Source: Streptomyces profundus (GTDB lineage Bacteria > Actinomycetota > Actinomycetes > Streptomycetales > Streptomycetaceae). Taken from it: a stretch of 64,000 nt of DNA. The notes under the pieces were generated by a model. It did not search any database. It had not been told where the DNA came from and worked only from the letters and a program-made list of their open reading frames with translations. The stretch covers positions 4,090,501 to 4,154,500 of the forward strand of contig NZ_CP082362.1 in the NCBI RefSeq assembly GCF_020740535.1. The letters are read 5' to 3'. This document shows positions 8,866-17,794 of this stretch, in pieces (positions within the stretch are counted from its first letter, which is position 1; each line of letters opens with the position of its first letter). The position numbers and the translations under genes were made by a program.

Positions 8866-10173
8866 TCAGGGCGTGTCGTCGTGGAGTTGGGGCAGGTCCG
8901 GGGTCAGGTGCCTGTACTCGTTCGCGATCGCCTGTGCTTCCCGCTCGGAGACAAGGTGCGACCGGGCCCGTTCCCAGCCGCCCCCACAGGCGAGGACAGC
9001 CGTTCCGGGTACGTCGGGTGCGATGGACTGAGCGGCGTGCAGGGCGTCGCGATGGAGGTCGCCGAGGGCCATCTCCGCCGTGCCCGAGTCGGTCACCCGG
9101 TGGCAGACCCGGCCACCGAGTTGGGAGCGGAGCGCGGTCACGCCGGGGCCGAGATCAGAGCCGACGCGCTGCCCGGCGACGATGAGGAAGATCCCAAGCG
9201 CGGCGCCAAGTTGGGCCAGCCGGACCAGCGCGGTCGCCACCGACTGAGCGTCGTCCTTCTCCATGCGGTTGGCGACAAGGAACAGCTCGGCGATCTCGTC
9301 CACGATCACCACGACCGGAACGGGGCGCTCCTCCTCCGGCAGTCCCCACAGCGTGCGAACCCCCGCCGAGCGGCAGTGCTCCATCCGCTCCCGTGCCATC
9401 CTCACCAGTGCGTTCAACAACCGGATGGCCTCGGCCCGGTCAGTGGCCAGAGCCGACAACCGTTGGCCGAACAGGCTCAGTTCCATGCCGCCCTTGCAGT
9501 CGATGCCGACCAGGGCGACTCGCTGTGGTGCGAGCCCCGAGACAAGAGCGTTGATCAGCGTGGACTTCCCCGAACGGGTCGCGCCGACAACGAGCCAGTG
9601 CGGCACTTGGCGTAGGTCGATGGCCCAAGCGCCTCCCGACTCCAACACGCCAACGACAACCCGCAGCAGGCGACCGGGGTCGCGCTGACGAGGAACGGAG
9701 GGGTGGCGCAGCGGGTCGGCGAACGTCGCGGAGACCCGCACGACGCCGGGGCGCTCCGTCGTGACGCGCACGGCGTGCATCTCCCAGTCGTGTGCCATGG
9801 CCGGCGCCGCTTTGACGAAATCCTCCGGGACTTGACCCGGCAGAAGTCGGACCAGGAACCAGAAGCCACCGGCCTTCGGATGCGTCCGCCCACGCCCCGG
9901 CACGCGAGGATTCGGCGGCGGTCCGCCGCTGGTGACCAGGCCGGAGACGACCGCCAACGCGGCCTTGCGACTCTGCGCCAGCCCGCACGCGGCCATCAAC
10001 GGACGCCACGTACGGACCACCCGCAGGGCCGCAGCGGGGAACCCGACGCACAACCACCAGGCCGCCGGGTGCCGTCGGCGCCAGGCCGGCCCTGCGACCA
10101 GCAGCACCATCCCCAACGCCGCTGTGAACACCAGCACCCAGGCCAGCAGGGTTTCCGTGACGGTCACCGTCAC
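8866..10173 (-). CDS. traB: TraB-like FtsK/SpoIIIE DNA translocase
   Basis: The 435-aa product has two N-terminal membrane segments (about 9-28 and 34-52) and a RecA-like motor with Walker A GATRSGKS at 197-204 and Walker B PVVVIVDE at 286-293. Streptomyces TraB proteins form a membrane hexamer that moves double-stranded DNA between mycelia without relaxase. Start GTG 10173 has GGAAGGGGG upstream and overlaps the preceding stop (GTGA). It is the only conjugation motor needed for an AICE. Its DNA recognition repeats were not identified. Confidence 0.92.
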   Translation of the reverse strand: MTVTVTETLLAWVLVFTAALGMVLLVAGPAWRRRHPAAWWLCVGFPAAALRVVRTWRPLMAACGLAQSRKAALAVVSGLVTSGGPPPNPRVPGRGRTHPKAGGFWFLVRLLPGQVPEDFVKAAPAMAHDWEMHAVRVTTERPGVVRVSATFADPLRHPSVPRQRDPGRLLRVVVGVLESGGAWAIDLRQVPHWLVVGATRSGKSTLINALVSGLAPQRVALVGIDCKGGMELSLFGQRLSALATDRAEAIRLLNALVRMARERMEHCRSAGVRTLWGLPEEERPVPVVVIVDEIAELFLVANRMEKDDAQSVATALVRLAQLGAALGIFLIVAGQRVGSDLGPGVTALRSQLGGRVCHRVTDSGTAEMALGDLHRDALHAAQSIAPDVPGTAVLACGGGWERARSHLVSEREAQAIANEYRHLTPDLPQLHDDTP

Positions 10174-10508
10174 GCCCCCTTCCCGGACGACGGGGCGGAC
10201 AGGGGCTTGATCTCGGTCGCGCGGAAGGCGACGCCGTGCCGGCCGTCGTTCTCCCACGGCGTGGCGACCAGGTCTCGCACCTGGACGGGCACGCCGACCT
10301 GAACCCCGTTGGGCTCACCCGGCACGCTCACGTTGACGACGTCCGCCGAGGTGCCCGCCATGAGGCACAGGCCCACCTGATAGACGGTCTTGCCGGTCTC
10401 CCGGTCCACGCGCAGCTGACCGGTCTCCCGGTTGGCGACTCGCGGGGCGGGGGGAACCGCGCAGAAGATCCCCGTGAACCTCGCGGTATCGATCGGTAGG
10501 GCAACCAC
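10170..10508 (-). CDS. Conserved AICE protein upstream of traB, function unknown
   Basis: A 112-aa protein, first gene of the minus-strand transfer operon. It starts VVALPIDTARFTGIF and is beta-rich, with segments such as VNVSVPGEPNGVQVGVPVQVRDLV. No catalytic motif is seen. GTG 10508 has an extended AAGGAGAAGGGAG in front. Expression should be set by the twin operator at 10566-10609. Its place suggests an accessory role in transfer or replication. Confidence 0.7.
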   Translation of the reverse strand: MVALPIDTARFTGIFCAVPPAPRVANRETGQLRVDRETGKTVYQVGLCLMAGTSADVVNVSVPGEPNGVQVGVPVQVRDLVATPWENDGRHGVAFRATEIKPLSAPSSGKGA

Positions 10509-10565
10509 AGTCTCAACTCCCTTCTCCTTGAGCCCGGGACGACCGCCGTCCTGAGCTGGCTTCCA

Positions 10566-10609
10566 CCCGTAGTACGGGCTGAGTCCAGAGTGGGAGCCCG
10601 TAGTACGGG
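10566..10609. promoter_or_regulatory. Twin palindromic operators between the transfer operon and the GntR gene
   Basis: CCCGTAGTACGGG occurs twice, at 10566-10578 and 10597-10609. Each is a perfect 6+1+6 palindrome and the centres are 31 bp apart, about three helical turns. They lie upstream of both the minus-strand transfer operon and the plus-strand GntR gene, so they are probably the binding sites of that regulator. Confidence 0.75.
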
Positions 10610-10709
10610 TTGTCAAGTGAGAAGGAGTGCGGGAAGCTGTCCAAGTGCCCCGATGCCACTTGCGCACGGCAGGCGCGGCAGGTCACTGGAACGCTCATGG
10701 AGGCCCTGG

Positions 10710-11450
10710 ATGCCCGCGAGGAACACCACGCCGAAGTATCGGCAAATCGCCGATCACCTGCGAGAAGGCATCCTGAACGGCGACTACCCGACCGGGCAGC
10801 CGCTCCCCTCGGAGGAATCACTCGCGAAGCAGTTCGGTGTGACGCGCCCCACAGTTCGTCAGGCTGTCGCGGAACTACGAGCCAATGGCCTGGTCGAAGT
10901 CCTCATGGGCCGAGGCATGTTCGTCCGCTCCCCACACGGGCGTCCCGCTCTGACACGGCCCCGGGGGGTGCGCCATGGTGCCGACGGCCGCTTCACCGAG
11001 GCCGACGGCCTCCGCTGGGAAAACGCCGAGGAACCAACCGCCACCCGCACCGACGCCCCGCTCGCGCTGGCCGACCTACTGCGTGTCCCGCCCGGCGAAC
11101 CCCTGTTCACCTACCAAGCACTTCAGACGGCCGACCGGGGTCGAGTGCGTCAACTCCACACCACCTACGTACCGTTCTCCGTGCTCGTCGGTACGAAGTA
11201 CGAGGAGCAGGCACCGCCGCCGGCGCCGCAGCTCTACGAGGCCCTGAGCGAACTGGGCTACGAACTCGACTTCACCGAATACGTCCGCACCCGAATGCCC
11301 CTGCCGGACCAGGCGCTCTCCCTCCGCCTCCCCGAAGGCGTCCCCCTGCTGCACATCCTCCGCGTGGCCCGTGGCGACGGCTCCAAGCCTCTAACCCTGG
11401 AGGAGTTCCACCTCCCCGGCGACGACACCGAGCTGATGTACCGTCCCTGA
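10710..11450 (+). CDS. GntR/HutC-family transcriptional regulator, KorSA-like
   Basis: A 246-aa repressor. The N-terminal winged helix (residues 1-70) shows the GntR signature IADHLREGILNGDYPTGQPL and LAKQFGVTRPTVRQAVAELR. The C-terminal UTRA effector domain covers about 90-240. In pSAM2-like elements a GntR protein (KorSA) represses transfer and replication. Position, orientation and the twin palindrome upstream fit that role. ATG 10710 has GGAGG at a 6-nt distance; the longer open frame upstream is not used. Confidence 0.88.
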   Translation: MPARNTTPKYRQIADHLREGILNGDYPTGQPLPSEESLAKQFGVTRPTVRQAVAELRANGLVEVLMGRGMFVRSPHGRPALTRPRGVRHGADGRFTEADGLRWENAEEPTATRTDAPLALADLLRVPPGEPLFTYQALQTADRGRVRQLHTTYVPFSVLVGTKYEEQAPPPAPQLYEALSELGYELDFTEYVRTRMPLPDQALSLRLPEGVPLLHILRVARGDGSKPLTLEEFHLPGDDTELMYRP

Positions 11451-11514
11451 AACCGCCGTTGGCTCAAACTTCCTTTACTCCATCAAGGCGCCGCGCACGC
11501 GCGGCGCGCACGGC

Positions 11515-11538
11515 AGCGGCGGCCCCCGGGCCGCCGCT
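11515..11538 (+). terminator. Hairpin after the GntR gene; no gene to 11886
   Basis: AGCGGCGGCCC pairs perfectly with GGGCCGCCGCT across a 2-nt loop. It ends the GntR transcript. From here to 11886 no convincing gene is seen; the stretch may hold the promoter of the AT-rich ATPase gene. Confidence 0.65.
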
Positions 11539-11886
11539 CCTGTCTCCGCCCCGCCACGGCCCAGGCCCGCCGGCCGGCCGTGCACTAGCGTGCAGTTCTC
11601 GAAGGGTTGCTCTTGGGGCATCGTCGTCTCCACGGCCTTACGCAGCCACTTTGGCGCAGGCCTCGAAGATCATGGCCCTAACGTTGTGCTTTACCGGGCA
11701 GGTCCACAGACTGCCTGACGCGTCGGAAGCTTACGGGACCATGATCACTCGCGACAAAGCGTCTCGACGCCACAGCCACTCCACCAGCCTTGATCAGCAA
11801 CTGCCTCCCTTGAGAGCGACTTTGGCGGACATGATCGCCGCGCCGGGTGTAAACTGCTTGACTAGCTTCTTGCGGAAGGGCGGGGC

Positions 11887-13434
11887 ATGACAAGCAGCGA
11901 GGTCAGGGTTACAGGGCCTGAAATCGATCGTTTCACGGTGGCTCTTGAAGAGGCCGCTAGATCGACCGGACCAGCGGCGAATAAATTCATCGAACCAGCC
12001 GCAGGTACGCTCGCCCGCGCTCTCTCGAATCGAAATCATCTAATCTTCGGCCGCCGAGGATCTGGGAAGACCAGCTTGCTGCAAAAGGCGCGAAGTGAAA
12101 TGATGATGAATAGGTGCCCAAACGCCTACATCGACATGGAGAAATTTAAGGGTCACGCATACCCCGATGTCTTAATTAGTGTACTCATCGAAACTTTCGA
12201 AAATATCGAGAGCTGGCTGACTGGTGGGGCAATCGCTCCAGCCAATAAAACCTCATTCTGGCAGCGCATCAAACCCCGGCGAGGCCCGCTGAAGAGGTCA
12301 GTAGCCGCAAACCTATCAACGGATATCGAAAGCTACATCAAGGAACTAAACAACCTGCTGCATGCCTATGATGACGCAGAAATTCAGAGCCTGAAAAAAG
12401 AAGAGAATCAACAGGACAGCGCGTCAAATCTAGACCTGGGTCTGCTCGGGAAGTCCGTCAATCTTGGGACCTCACGGTCACGTTCGGCGCGCGCCCTCTC
12501 TCTGGAAGAGGCACACGAGACAGCTCGACGATCAAAAATCGATGCGCTTCACAGGCGCGTCATCGCCTATCAGAAGACGTTGCGCGGCGTTGTAGAGTTG
12601 TCGGGAGGAAATGGGTTCATCCTTCTCGATGACATGTACTACCTCAAGCGAACTAGCCAGCCCGAGGTGCTTGACTACTTTCATCGATTGTTTAAGGGGA
12701 CTGGGTTATGGCTCAAGGTCGGTACGATCCGTCATCGCTCCTCTTGGTACAAGAACGGCGACCCGCCCCTCGGGATTAAACTAGGCGATGATGTCGAGGA
12801 GATCGACCTCGACCTAACCCTAGAGAAATACAAGACTGCTAAGCGGTTCTTGATCCAAGTCACTGAGAACGTTGCATCACAAAGCGATGTCGATGTTCAC
12901 GACCTAATCAACGAGGGCGCGCGTGATCGCCTGGTTCTGGCTAGCGGCGGCGTTGCGCGAGACTTCCTGTCGATTCTGCGGAAATCAGTGGCCGTGGCCG
13001 CTGATCAAGGCGCCAGAAACGTAGGGGTGGCATCTGTGAATCAGGCTGCCGGTGAGCATGAAAGCTCGAAGCGAGATGAGTTCCACCGCGATGTCCTTGA
13101 TGGGCAGCGAGAGCTGGAAGAGGAACTTGAACGCATCAAGACGTTCTGCTTGGCAACCCGGAAAAAGAATTGCTTTCTCGTCGAAAAAGATCTGACCACA
13201 GACATCCATGAACGCGTAAAAGAGCTAGTCGATTTGCGCCTCATTCATTCGATCAACTCGCGAGTGACGGTTCGTCATCGCCCAGGCCGGATCTACGAAG
13301 CTTACATGCTGGACATTTCCCAGTATACTGGCGAGCGTAAACGCAGGAATGTCGAAATCATCGAATTCTGGAAACGCACTGGGAGTGAGAAGCTCCGAGG
13401 AGCATCACTAATCTTTGCCGAGAGGGTGTCGTAA
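11887..13434 (+). CDS. P-loop ATPase, cargo gene of element B, possible defence function
   Basis: A 515-aa protein with Walker A GRRGSGKT at 55-62 and Walker B FILLDD at 244-249, preceded by a charged insert near 160-215 and followed by an alpha-helical C-terminus with a winged-helix look. No nuclease, TIR, membrane or protease domain is visible. Base composition is clearly more AT-rich than its neighbours and codon use is relaxed, which marks recent acquisition. Single ATPases of this sort are common AICE and prophage cargo and often serve phage defence, but that is inference. ATG 11887 has GGAAGG upstream. Confidence 0.75.
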   Translation: MTSSEVRVTGPEIDRFTVALEEAARSTGPAANKFIEPAAGTLARALSNRNHLIFGRRGSGKTSLLQKARSEMMMNRCPNAYIDMEKFKGHAYPDVLISVLIETFENIESWLTGGAIAPANKTSFWQRIKPRRGPLKRSVAANLSTDIESYIKELNNLLHAYDDAEIQSLKKEENQQDSASNLDLGLLGKSVNLGTSRSRSARALSLEEAHETARRSKIDALHRRVIAYQKTLRGVVELSGGNGFILLDDMYYLKRTSQPEVLDYFHRLFKGTGLWLKVGTIRHRSSWYKNGDPPLGIKLGDDVEEIDLDLTLEKYKTAKRFLIQVTENVASQSDVDVHDLINEGARDRLVLASGGVARDFLSILRKSVAVAADQGARNVGVASVNQAAGEHESSKRDEFHRDVLDGQRELEEELERIKTFCLATRKKNCFLVEKDLTTDIHERVKELVDLRLIHSINSRVTVRHRPGRIYEAYMLDISQYTGERKRRNVEIIEFWKRTGSEKLRGASLIFAERVS

Positions 13435-13857
13435 CCTGGTGTCACATGGGCGCAAGGGGGAGTGGGCACCGGCGGGGAGAATCAAGCGCACTCTGCGAGG
13501 CGACGACCCTGACTGTTCGTCCAGGACAGTACCCGAAACGACCCCGAATGATCGCAGCTTCCAATCTCAGGGTGCACACGGACCAGCCGAGTGGGCCAGT
13601 CCGCCCCGGCTGAGTTCACACCCCGTGCGACCGCAGCGCTGGAATGGCGCCCTGTTGCGCTATCCGGAGGCAGTCAGCCTCCCAGCTTGCAGTTTGCAAC
13701 GAGAGGGTTATCGCAGCGGCGGGTGTCTTGGCCGGTAGCCATGGAAGCGTCCGGGCCCCGCGTGGCACCGCTCAGGGGATTGAGGCGGTGCTGCGCGGGG
13801 CCGAGGTCCGAGCGGGTGGGACCGACATGCGGCCCAGCACGTACGGGAGTTCGGTCG
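13435..13857. other. Intergenic stretch with no supported gene
   Basis: This lies between the converging ATPase gene and Prim-Pol operon. Open frames here are shadows without ribosome sites. Composition shifts back from AT-rich to GC-rich along it, so it probably holds the boundary of the inserted ATPase gene. Confidence 0.5.
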
Positions 13858-14169
13858 TCAGCCGGTGGCCGTTGGCGGTTCGTCCTTCGCGCTGGCCTTG
13901 TGGAGGAGTTCGTTGGTGAGGCCCGCCATGATGAGGGTGGCCAGGGCTTCGGCGGTTGCCGGGCGGATGGTGCCGAGGCGGACGACGCCTTCGCCGAAGA
14001 CGTTGACGTCGGCCTTGAGTTGGGGGAAGAGAGCGGCGAGGTCGAGGGTGTGGAGTTGCGCGGCAAGGTGGTCCGTCGCCCGTTTTGCCTCCGCCCAGCC
14101 ACGGACGTACGGGGCGTCGGCGTTCAGGTCGGTGGCGCTGCGTGCGCAGACGCCGCGTGGGTCGGTCAT
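13858..14169 (-). CDS. Small conserved protein, paralogue of the upstream gene
   Basis: A 103-aa protein, last in a three-gene minus-strand operon. Its core (LFPQLKADVNVFGEGVVRLG then a helical stretch TAEALATLIMAGL) aligns with the next gene's FPYLRADLNAFGMGLIELG and TAERLAELIRTGL. I do not know the function. The ATG overlaps the previous stop (ATGA). Such small proteins often accompany Prim-Pol genes in Streptomyces and may be subunits or modulators. Confidence 0.65.
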   Translation of the reverse strand: MTDPRGVCARSATDLNADAPYVRGWAEAKRATDHLAAQLHTLDLAALFPQLKADVNVFGEGVVRLGTIRPATAEALATLIMAGLTNELLHKASAKDEPPTATG

Positions 14170-14465
14170 GGTGTCCTTCCTCCCGGACCGCTGCTGTTCT
14201 CGTGCTCTTGGGCGCAGTTGAGGCCCGTCCGGATTAGTTCCGCGAGGCGTTCGGCCGTGTGCGGGGAGATGCGGCCCAGTTCGATCAGCCCCATGCCGAA
14301 CGCGTTCAGGTCGGCCCGCAGATAGGGGAACTCGCTGTCGAGGCCGGCCGCGATCAGGACGTCACGGAGTCCGGCGACGGCATCGCGGGCCGCGTACCAC
14401 TCGCGGCTGTGGATCGGGGACCAGGTGGCCGCGTCCATCGGAAGATCGTCGTCCCTACTGGTCAC
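14166..14465 (-). CDS. Small conserved protein, tandem paralogue
   Basis: A 99-aa protein that shares a central motif (FPYLRADLNAFGMGLIELGRIS) and a following amphipathic helix with the adjacent gene; the two look like a tandem duplication. GTG 14465 follows AAAGGAAC and lies inside the end of the Prim-Pol gene (11-bp overlap). An in-frame ATG lies nine codons later. Function unknown; operon position suggests a link to replication. Confidence 0.65.
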   Translation of the reverse strand: MTSRDDDLPMDAATWSPIHSREWYAARDAVAGLRDVLIAAGLDSEFPYLRADLNAFGMGLIELGRISPHTAERLAELIRTGLNCAQEHENSSGPGGRTP

Positions 14466-15006
14466 GGTCCGTTCCTTTCCCGCTGTCGCCAGCGGTGCGC
14501 CGTGACAGCGCTTCGCCGTAGCGATCGGCGCGGAGGACGAGTTCGTGGGCGGCGACGAGCATCGCGGCCAGGGTGACGGCGTGGGTCGGGGTGTTGTCGA
14601 GCCGCTTCGCCGGGGCCCGGAGCCACGTGTAGCGGTCGCCCGACAGCGGCATGGGGCCGGGGACAACAGCCAGACTGTTCGACCCCAGGTAGCGGTAGGT
14701 GGGCGGCTCGGAGCTTTCGGAGGCGAGCGTCCGATCGAACGGTGCACGCGAGCCCGGGAAGAGGAAGAAGCCGATCTGGCGCGTCGCCCAGTCCGCCATC
14801 ACCGGTCCCACGGGCATCTGGTGCCGCTCCAGTTGATCGAACGTCTCCACGCCGATCCGCTGCTCCAGCACCACCACATCGAAGAGTCGGCCCGTCGGCA
14901 GCGCGTACGGTCGGCGGGGATCGTCCGCCCACACCTCACGGCACCGCTCCGGCAGGTCCGCCGCCTCGGACAGCCACCCGAGTCCTCGCCGCGTCATCAT
15001 CTGCAC
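14455..15006 (-). CDS. Bifunctional DNA primase/polymerase (Prim-Pol) N-terminal-like protein
   Basis: A 183-aa protein resembling the short Prim-Pol-like proteins of Streptomyces AICEs: a start WLSEAADLPERCREVW, a core RLFDVVVLEQRIGVETFDQL and RYLGSNSLAVVPGPMPLSGDRYTWLRAP. The classical DxD metal motif is not obvious, so activity is uncertain. GTG 15006 has GAAGGTGG close by; ATG 15000 or 14997 are alternatives. First gene of the operon, controlled from the divergent region at 15007-15244. Confidence 0.6.
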   Translation of the reverse strand: MQMMTRRGLGWLSEAADLPERCREVWADDPRRPYALPTGRLFDVVVLEQRIGVETFDQLERHQMPVGPVMADWATRQIGFFLFPGSRAPFDRTLASESSEPPTYRYLGSNSLAVVPGPMPLSGDRYTWLRAPAKRLDNTPTHAVTLAAMLVAAHELVLRADRYGEALSRRTAGDSGKGTDRDQ

Positions 15007-15100
15007 GCCACCTTCACCTCACTCCAAGCCGGTTCAGCGGCCCGACGACCGCCGTGTGACCAGCCTCGGTTCCCCGGCGCGCGTCCGGGAGACGACGGCA

Positions 15101-15149
15101 GGTGACGGGGGATGACGTGTCACCCGGCCTGACGTCATCCCCCGTCACC
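15101..15149. promoter_or_regulatory. Perfect 18-bp inverted repeat between divergent Prim-Pol and XRE genes
   Basis: GGTGACGGGGGATGACGT at 15101-15118 is the exact reverse complement of 15132-15149, with a 13-nt spacer. A TGACGTCA palindrome lies at 15130-15137. It is central in the divergent promoter region and is the best candidate operator for the XRE-TPR regulator. Confidence 0.7.
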
Positions 15150-15244
15150 GGCCAAGCGGGCGACTGCCGAGGGGAGTTGCTTCACAGTGAGGCCGTGGCT
15201 CCGTACAGTCAGAAGTCGGCGGCGTCCGAAGGGGGCGGGGGAGC

Positions 15245-16621
15245 ATGACGGACGATCCGGTGTCTTCCGGAAACCTCCTGCGGCAGGCGAGGAAGAGGCG
15301 CGGGTGGGGTCAGCTTCGGCTGGTCCGGGGGATGCGCACGGCCGCAGCCCAGCAGGGTATGTCGCTGCCGGCCGACGCCAGCGTGAAGCGTCGGATCGCG
15401 AGTTGGGAGAACAGCCACAGCGTCCCCGACGAGTTTTACGGGCCGATCCTCTCCAAGGCCCTGGGCATGAGCGCTGCTGAGCTGGGGCTGAATCACCTTG
15501 GGGGCCATGACGCGCGGTTGCTCGACACCGGATACCCGGCGACGGTCGAGAGCGCCATCATTTCCGTCACCCAACTCTGGCGCGCCGATCTCAACGGCTA
15601 CGAACCGCTGCTCACCTCACAGCCCTCCGAACCGACCTGGCATGAGGCATCGGTGACGTGGCTGGTCGCTCCCGAGCCCGCGCCGCTGTCGGCGGAGCGC
15701 GGCTCCGGGGTGCGGGTCGGCCTGCCCGATGTCGCGGCGATCAAGACGACAACGGATCTGTTCTCGCAGCTGGACGACCGTTTCGGCGGGGACCACGCGC
15801 GGCACTCAGTGATCCACTACCTCAGCCGGGACGTGAGTCCGCTCCTCTCCGGGCAGTACAAGGAGGCCGTGGGGCGGGCACTGTTCTCCACCGCCGCCGA
15901 ATCCACGTTGCTCGCCGGCTGGATGTCCTATGACGCCTGTCATCACGGCCTCGCCCAGCGGTATTTCCTCCAGGCACTCCGGCTCGCCCAGGACGGGGCC
16001 GATCGCCGGCTCGCCGGAAGCATCCTGTCGGCGATGAGTCACCAGGCGACGTTCCTCGGCCGCTACACCGAGGCCGCGACGCTCGCCCGCGCCGCCCGCA
16101 TGGGCATTGCCCGTGTCGCGACGCCGACGCTCATGGCCCAGTTCCACGCGATGGAGGCCCGCGCGCTGGCTCGCACGGGGGACGCACGCGCCTGCGAGAT
16201 GGCCCTTGCCGAGGCGACCAGGGCGCTGGAGAGTCGGAACAGCACCGACGAGCCCGAGTGGATCACCTACTTCGACGAGGCGGAGCTGGCCGCCGAAGCC
16301 GCCCACTGCTTTCGCGACGTCAACAGCGCCCGGCAAGCTGTCGCCCACGCGCAGAACGCCATGAGCGGGTCTCATGTCCGCAGCGACTTCTTCGCCACCA
16401 TGGTCTTGGCCGACGCCCATCTCCGCGCCGGGGACGTCGAGGAGGCATGTCGCGTGGCGTTGGACGCGCTTGACCTGGGGGAGCAGCTCAAGTCGGCCCG
16501 CTGTGTCAGCTACCTCGCGGAGTTCCGCGAGCATCTGGCCCGGGTGGGCGATACCTCGGCGACCCGTGACTTCTACGGGCAGGCCGCCGGACACCGCCTC
16601 TGGCTTGCCACCGGCCGGTAG
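15245..16621 (+). CDS. XRE-family regulator with TPR-like C-terminal domain
   Basis: A 458-aa regulator. The N-terminal Xre helix-turn-helix covers residues 9-80 (LLRQARKRRGWGQLRLVRGM, then VKRRIASWENSHSVPDEFY). The rest is helical with TPR-like repeats such as AQRYFLQALRLAQDGADRRLAGSIL. Proteins of this build (NsdA-like) are frequent in Streptomyces and may sense a peptide or protein partner. It is divergent from the Prim-Pol operon across the 18-bp inverted repeat. The broken TPR gene at 18424 in element C is the remnant of a similar regulator. Confidence 0.85.
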   Translation: MTDDPVSSGNLLRQARKRRGWGQLRLVRGMRTAAAQQGMSLPADASVKRRIASWENSHSVPDEFYGPILSKALGMSAAELGLNHLGGHDARLLDTGYPATVESAIISVTQLWRADLNGYEPLLTSQPSEPTWHEASVTWLVAPEPAPLSAERGSGVRVGLPDVAAIKTTTDLFSQLDDRFGGDHARHSVIHYLSRDVSPLLSGQYKEAVGRALFSTAAESTLLAGWMSYDACHHGLAQRYFLQALRLAQDGADRRLAGSILSAMSHQATFLGRYTEAATLARAARMGIARVATPTLMAQFHAMEARALARTGDARACEMALAEATRALESRNSTDEPEWITYFDEAELAAEAAHCFRDVNSARQAVAHAQNAMSGSHVRSDFFATMVLADAHLRAGDVEEACRVALDALDLGEQLKSARCVSYLAEFREHLARVGDTSATRDFYGQAAGHRLWLATGR

Positions 16622-16629
16622 CCCGCACG

Positions 16630-17526
16630 TTAGAACGGCTGCCAGTCGCGCCGGCTGCCGTCGGTGCGCAACGTGTGGAGGCGACGCCGGAATTCCTCGG
16701 CCGACTTGGGGTCGCCGGACGTTCGGGTGCCCAGCCATAGCATCATCATCAGCTCGCGGATGTCGGCCAGCACCTCGTAGCCGGGCCAGTTCATCAGCTC
16801 GAAGCCGTAGTGATAGACGAACGACTCGTACTCGGCTTTGGTGTGCCAGCCGAACCGCTCGTAGTAGAGCGACGTCAGCACCAGATCCCATTCGCGGTGG
16901 CCCAGGGCGAAGCTGTCCAGGTCGATCAGGATCGGGTGGCCCTGCCGATGACGGAGCGCATTGCCCACGTTCGCGTCACCGTGGATCGCCCCGAAGGGAA
17001 GCACGAAGTCCACCCGGCTCAGGTCCTTCTGAAGCCGGGCAGCCCGCTGTTCCAGCAACTCCCGGTCGTGCTCAGAGACATTGGTCAGTGCCCGCATTCC
17101 CTCGGCGACACGGGAGAACGGGTCGTAGTACGGCAGGCCCAGCGACTCCGGCTCCTCCAGCCAGTGCAGCCGCTTCAGCAGGTCGCCCAACTCGTCCAAC
17201 CGCGCGTACTCCACACGATCCCGGGCGCTCTCCCAGTACGTCACCACCCGACCCCCGACGACAGTTGGTTGGGCCACACCGGGTACGAGGCGGGTAGCCG
17301 GGTAGTCCTCCGACTCCAGCCACCGGGCGACGGCGACGCCCCGTTTCATCTCCTCGGCAGCACTCGGGTCCTGGGCGATTCGGACAATGACGGGGGCGGA
17401 GGCCAGCCGGAACACCGCGTTCGAGCCGAGCCGCAGCAGTTCGGCTCCGCCCGCATCCAGCCCTGTGGCGGCACATGCCTGCGTGAGAACGTCACGTGCC
17501 ACGTCCTCCGTGAACTCCGACGCCAT
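16630..17526 (-). CDS. Aminoglycoside phosphotransferase-family kinase
   Basis: A 298-aa kinase-fold protein. The catalytic Brenner motif is GAIHGDANVGNAL, with the metal-binding IDLDSFALGHREWDL after it. The nucleotide-binding lobe is at the N-terminus (RLGSNAVFRLASAPVIVRIA). The substrate cannot be told; these enzymes phosphorylate antibiotics, sugars or other small molecules. ATG 17526 has GGAGG upstream and is preferred over the 16-codon extension. It converges on the XRE gene with an 8-bp gap. Confidence 0.85.
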   Translation of the reverse strand: MASEFTEDVARDVLTQACAATGLDAGGAELLRLGSNAVFRLASAPVIVRIAQDPSAAEEMKRGVAVARWLESEDYPATRLVPGVAQPTVVGGRVVTYWESARDRVEYARLDELGDLLKRLHWLEEPESLGLPYYDPFSRVAEGMRALTNVSEHDRELLEQRAARLQKDLSRVDFVLPFGAIHGDANVGNALRHRQGHPILIDLDSFALGHREWDLVLTSLYYERFGWHTKAEYESFVYHYGFELMNWPGYEVLADIRELMMMLWLGTRTSGDPKSAEEFRRRLHTLRTDGSRRDWQPF

Positions 17527-17794
17527 CCAGCGCACCTCCAGGACTGGTGATCCTTCGACGCTACCCCCGGTCACCTGCCCGCAGACAGGTCCACCGTCGC
17601 ATCATGGCGCGATCTGACCACCGCTCACCGCCGCTCCAGGCGGTAAGGGGGCGCGTTCGCGTCGGTATCGAACGCGCCCTCAGAGCCCCGCATCGACCGG
17701 TTGTGCGCCCTGTCTGCCGCATCCGGGCGGGGCCAGGGTGGCGAAGGAGGCCGGTGGTCTCCGGCCCAGTCAGGAATCTTCCAGGAGGAAGCTG

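Noticed and set aside
13591..14325. A 244-codon plus-strand frame opposite the small paralogues
   Set aside because: No ribosome site and composition of an antisense shadow; the minus-strand genes have coupled starts and a shared motif.
16630..17526. A named aminoglycoside resistance gene
   Set aside because: Only the general kinase fold and Brenner motif are visible; no feature ties it to a particular drug.
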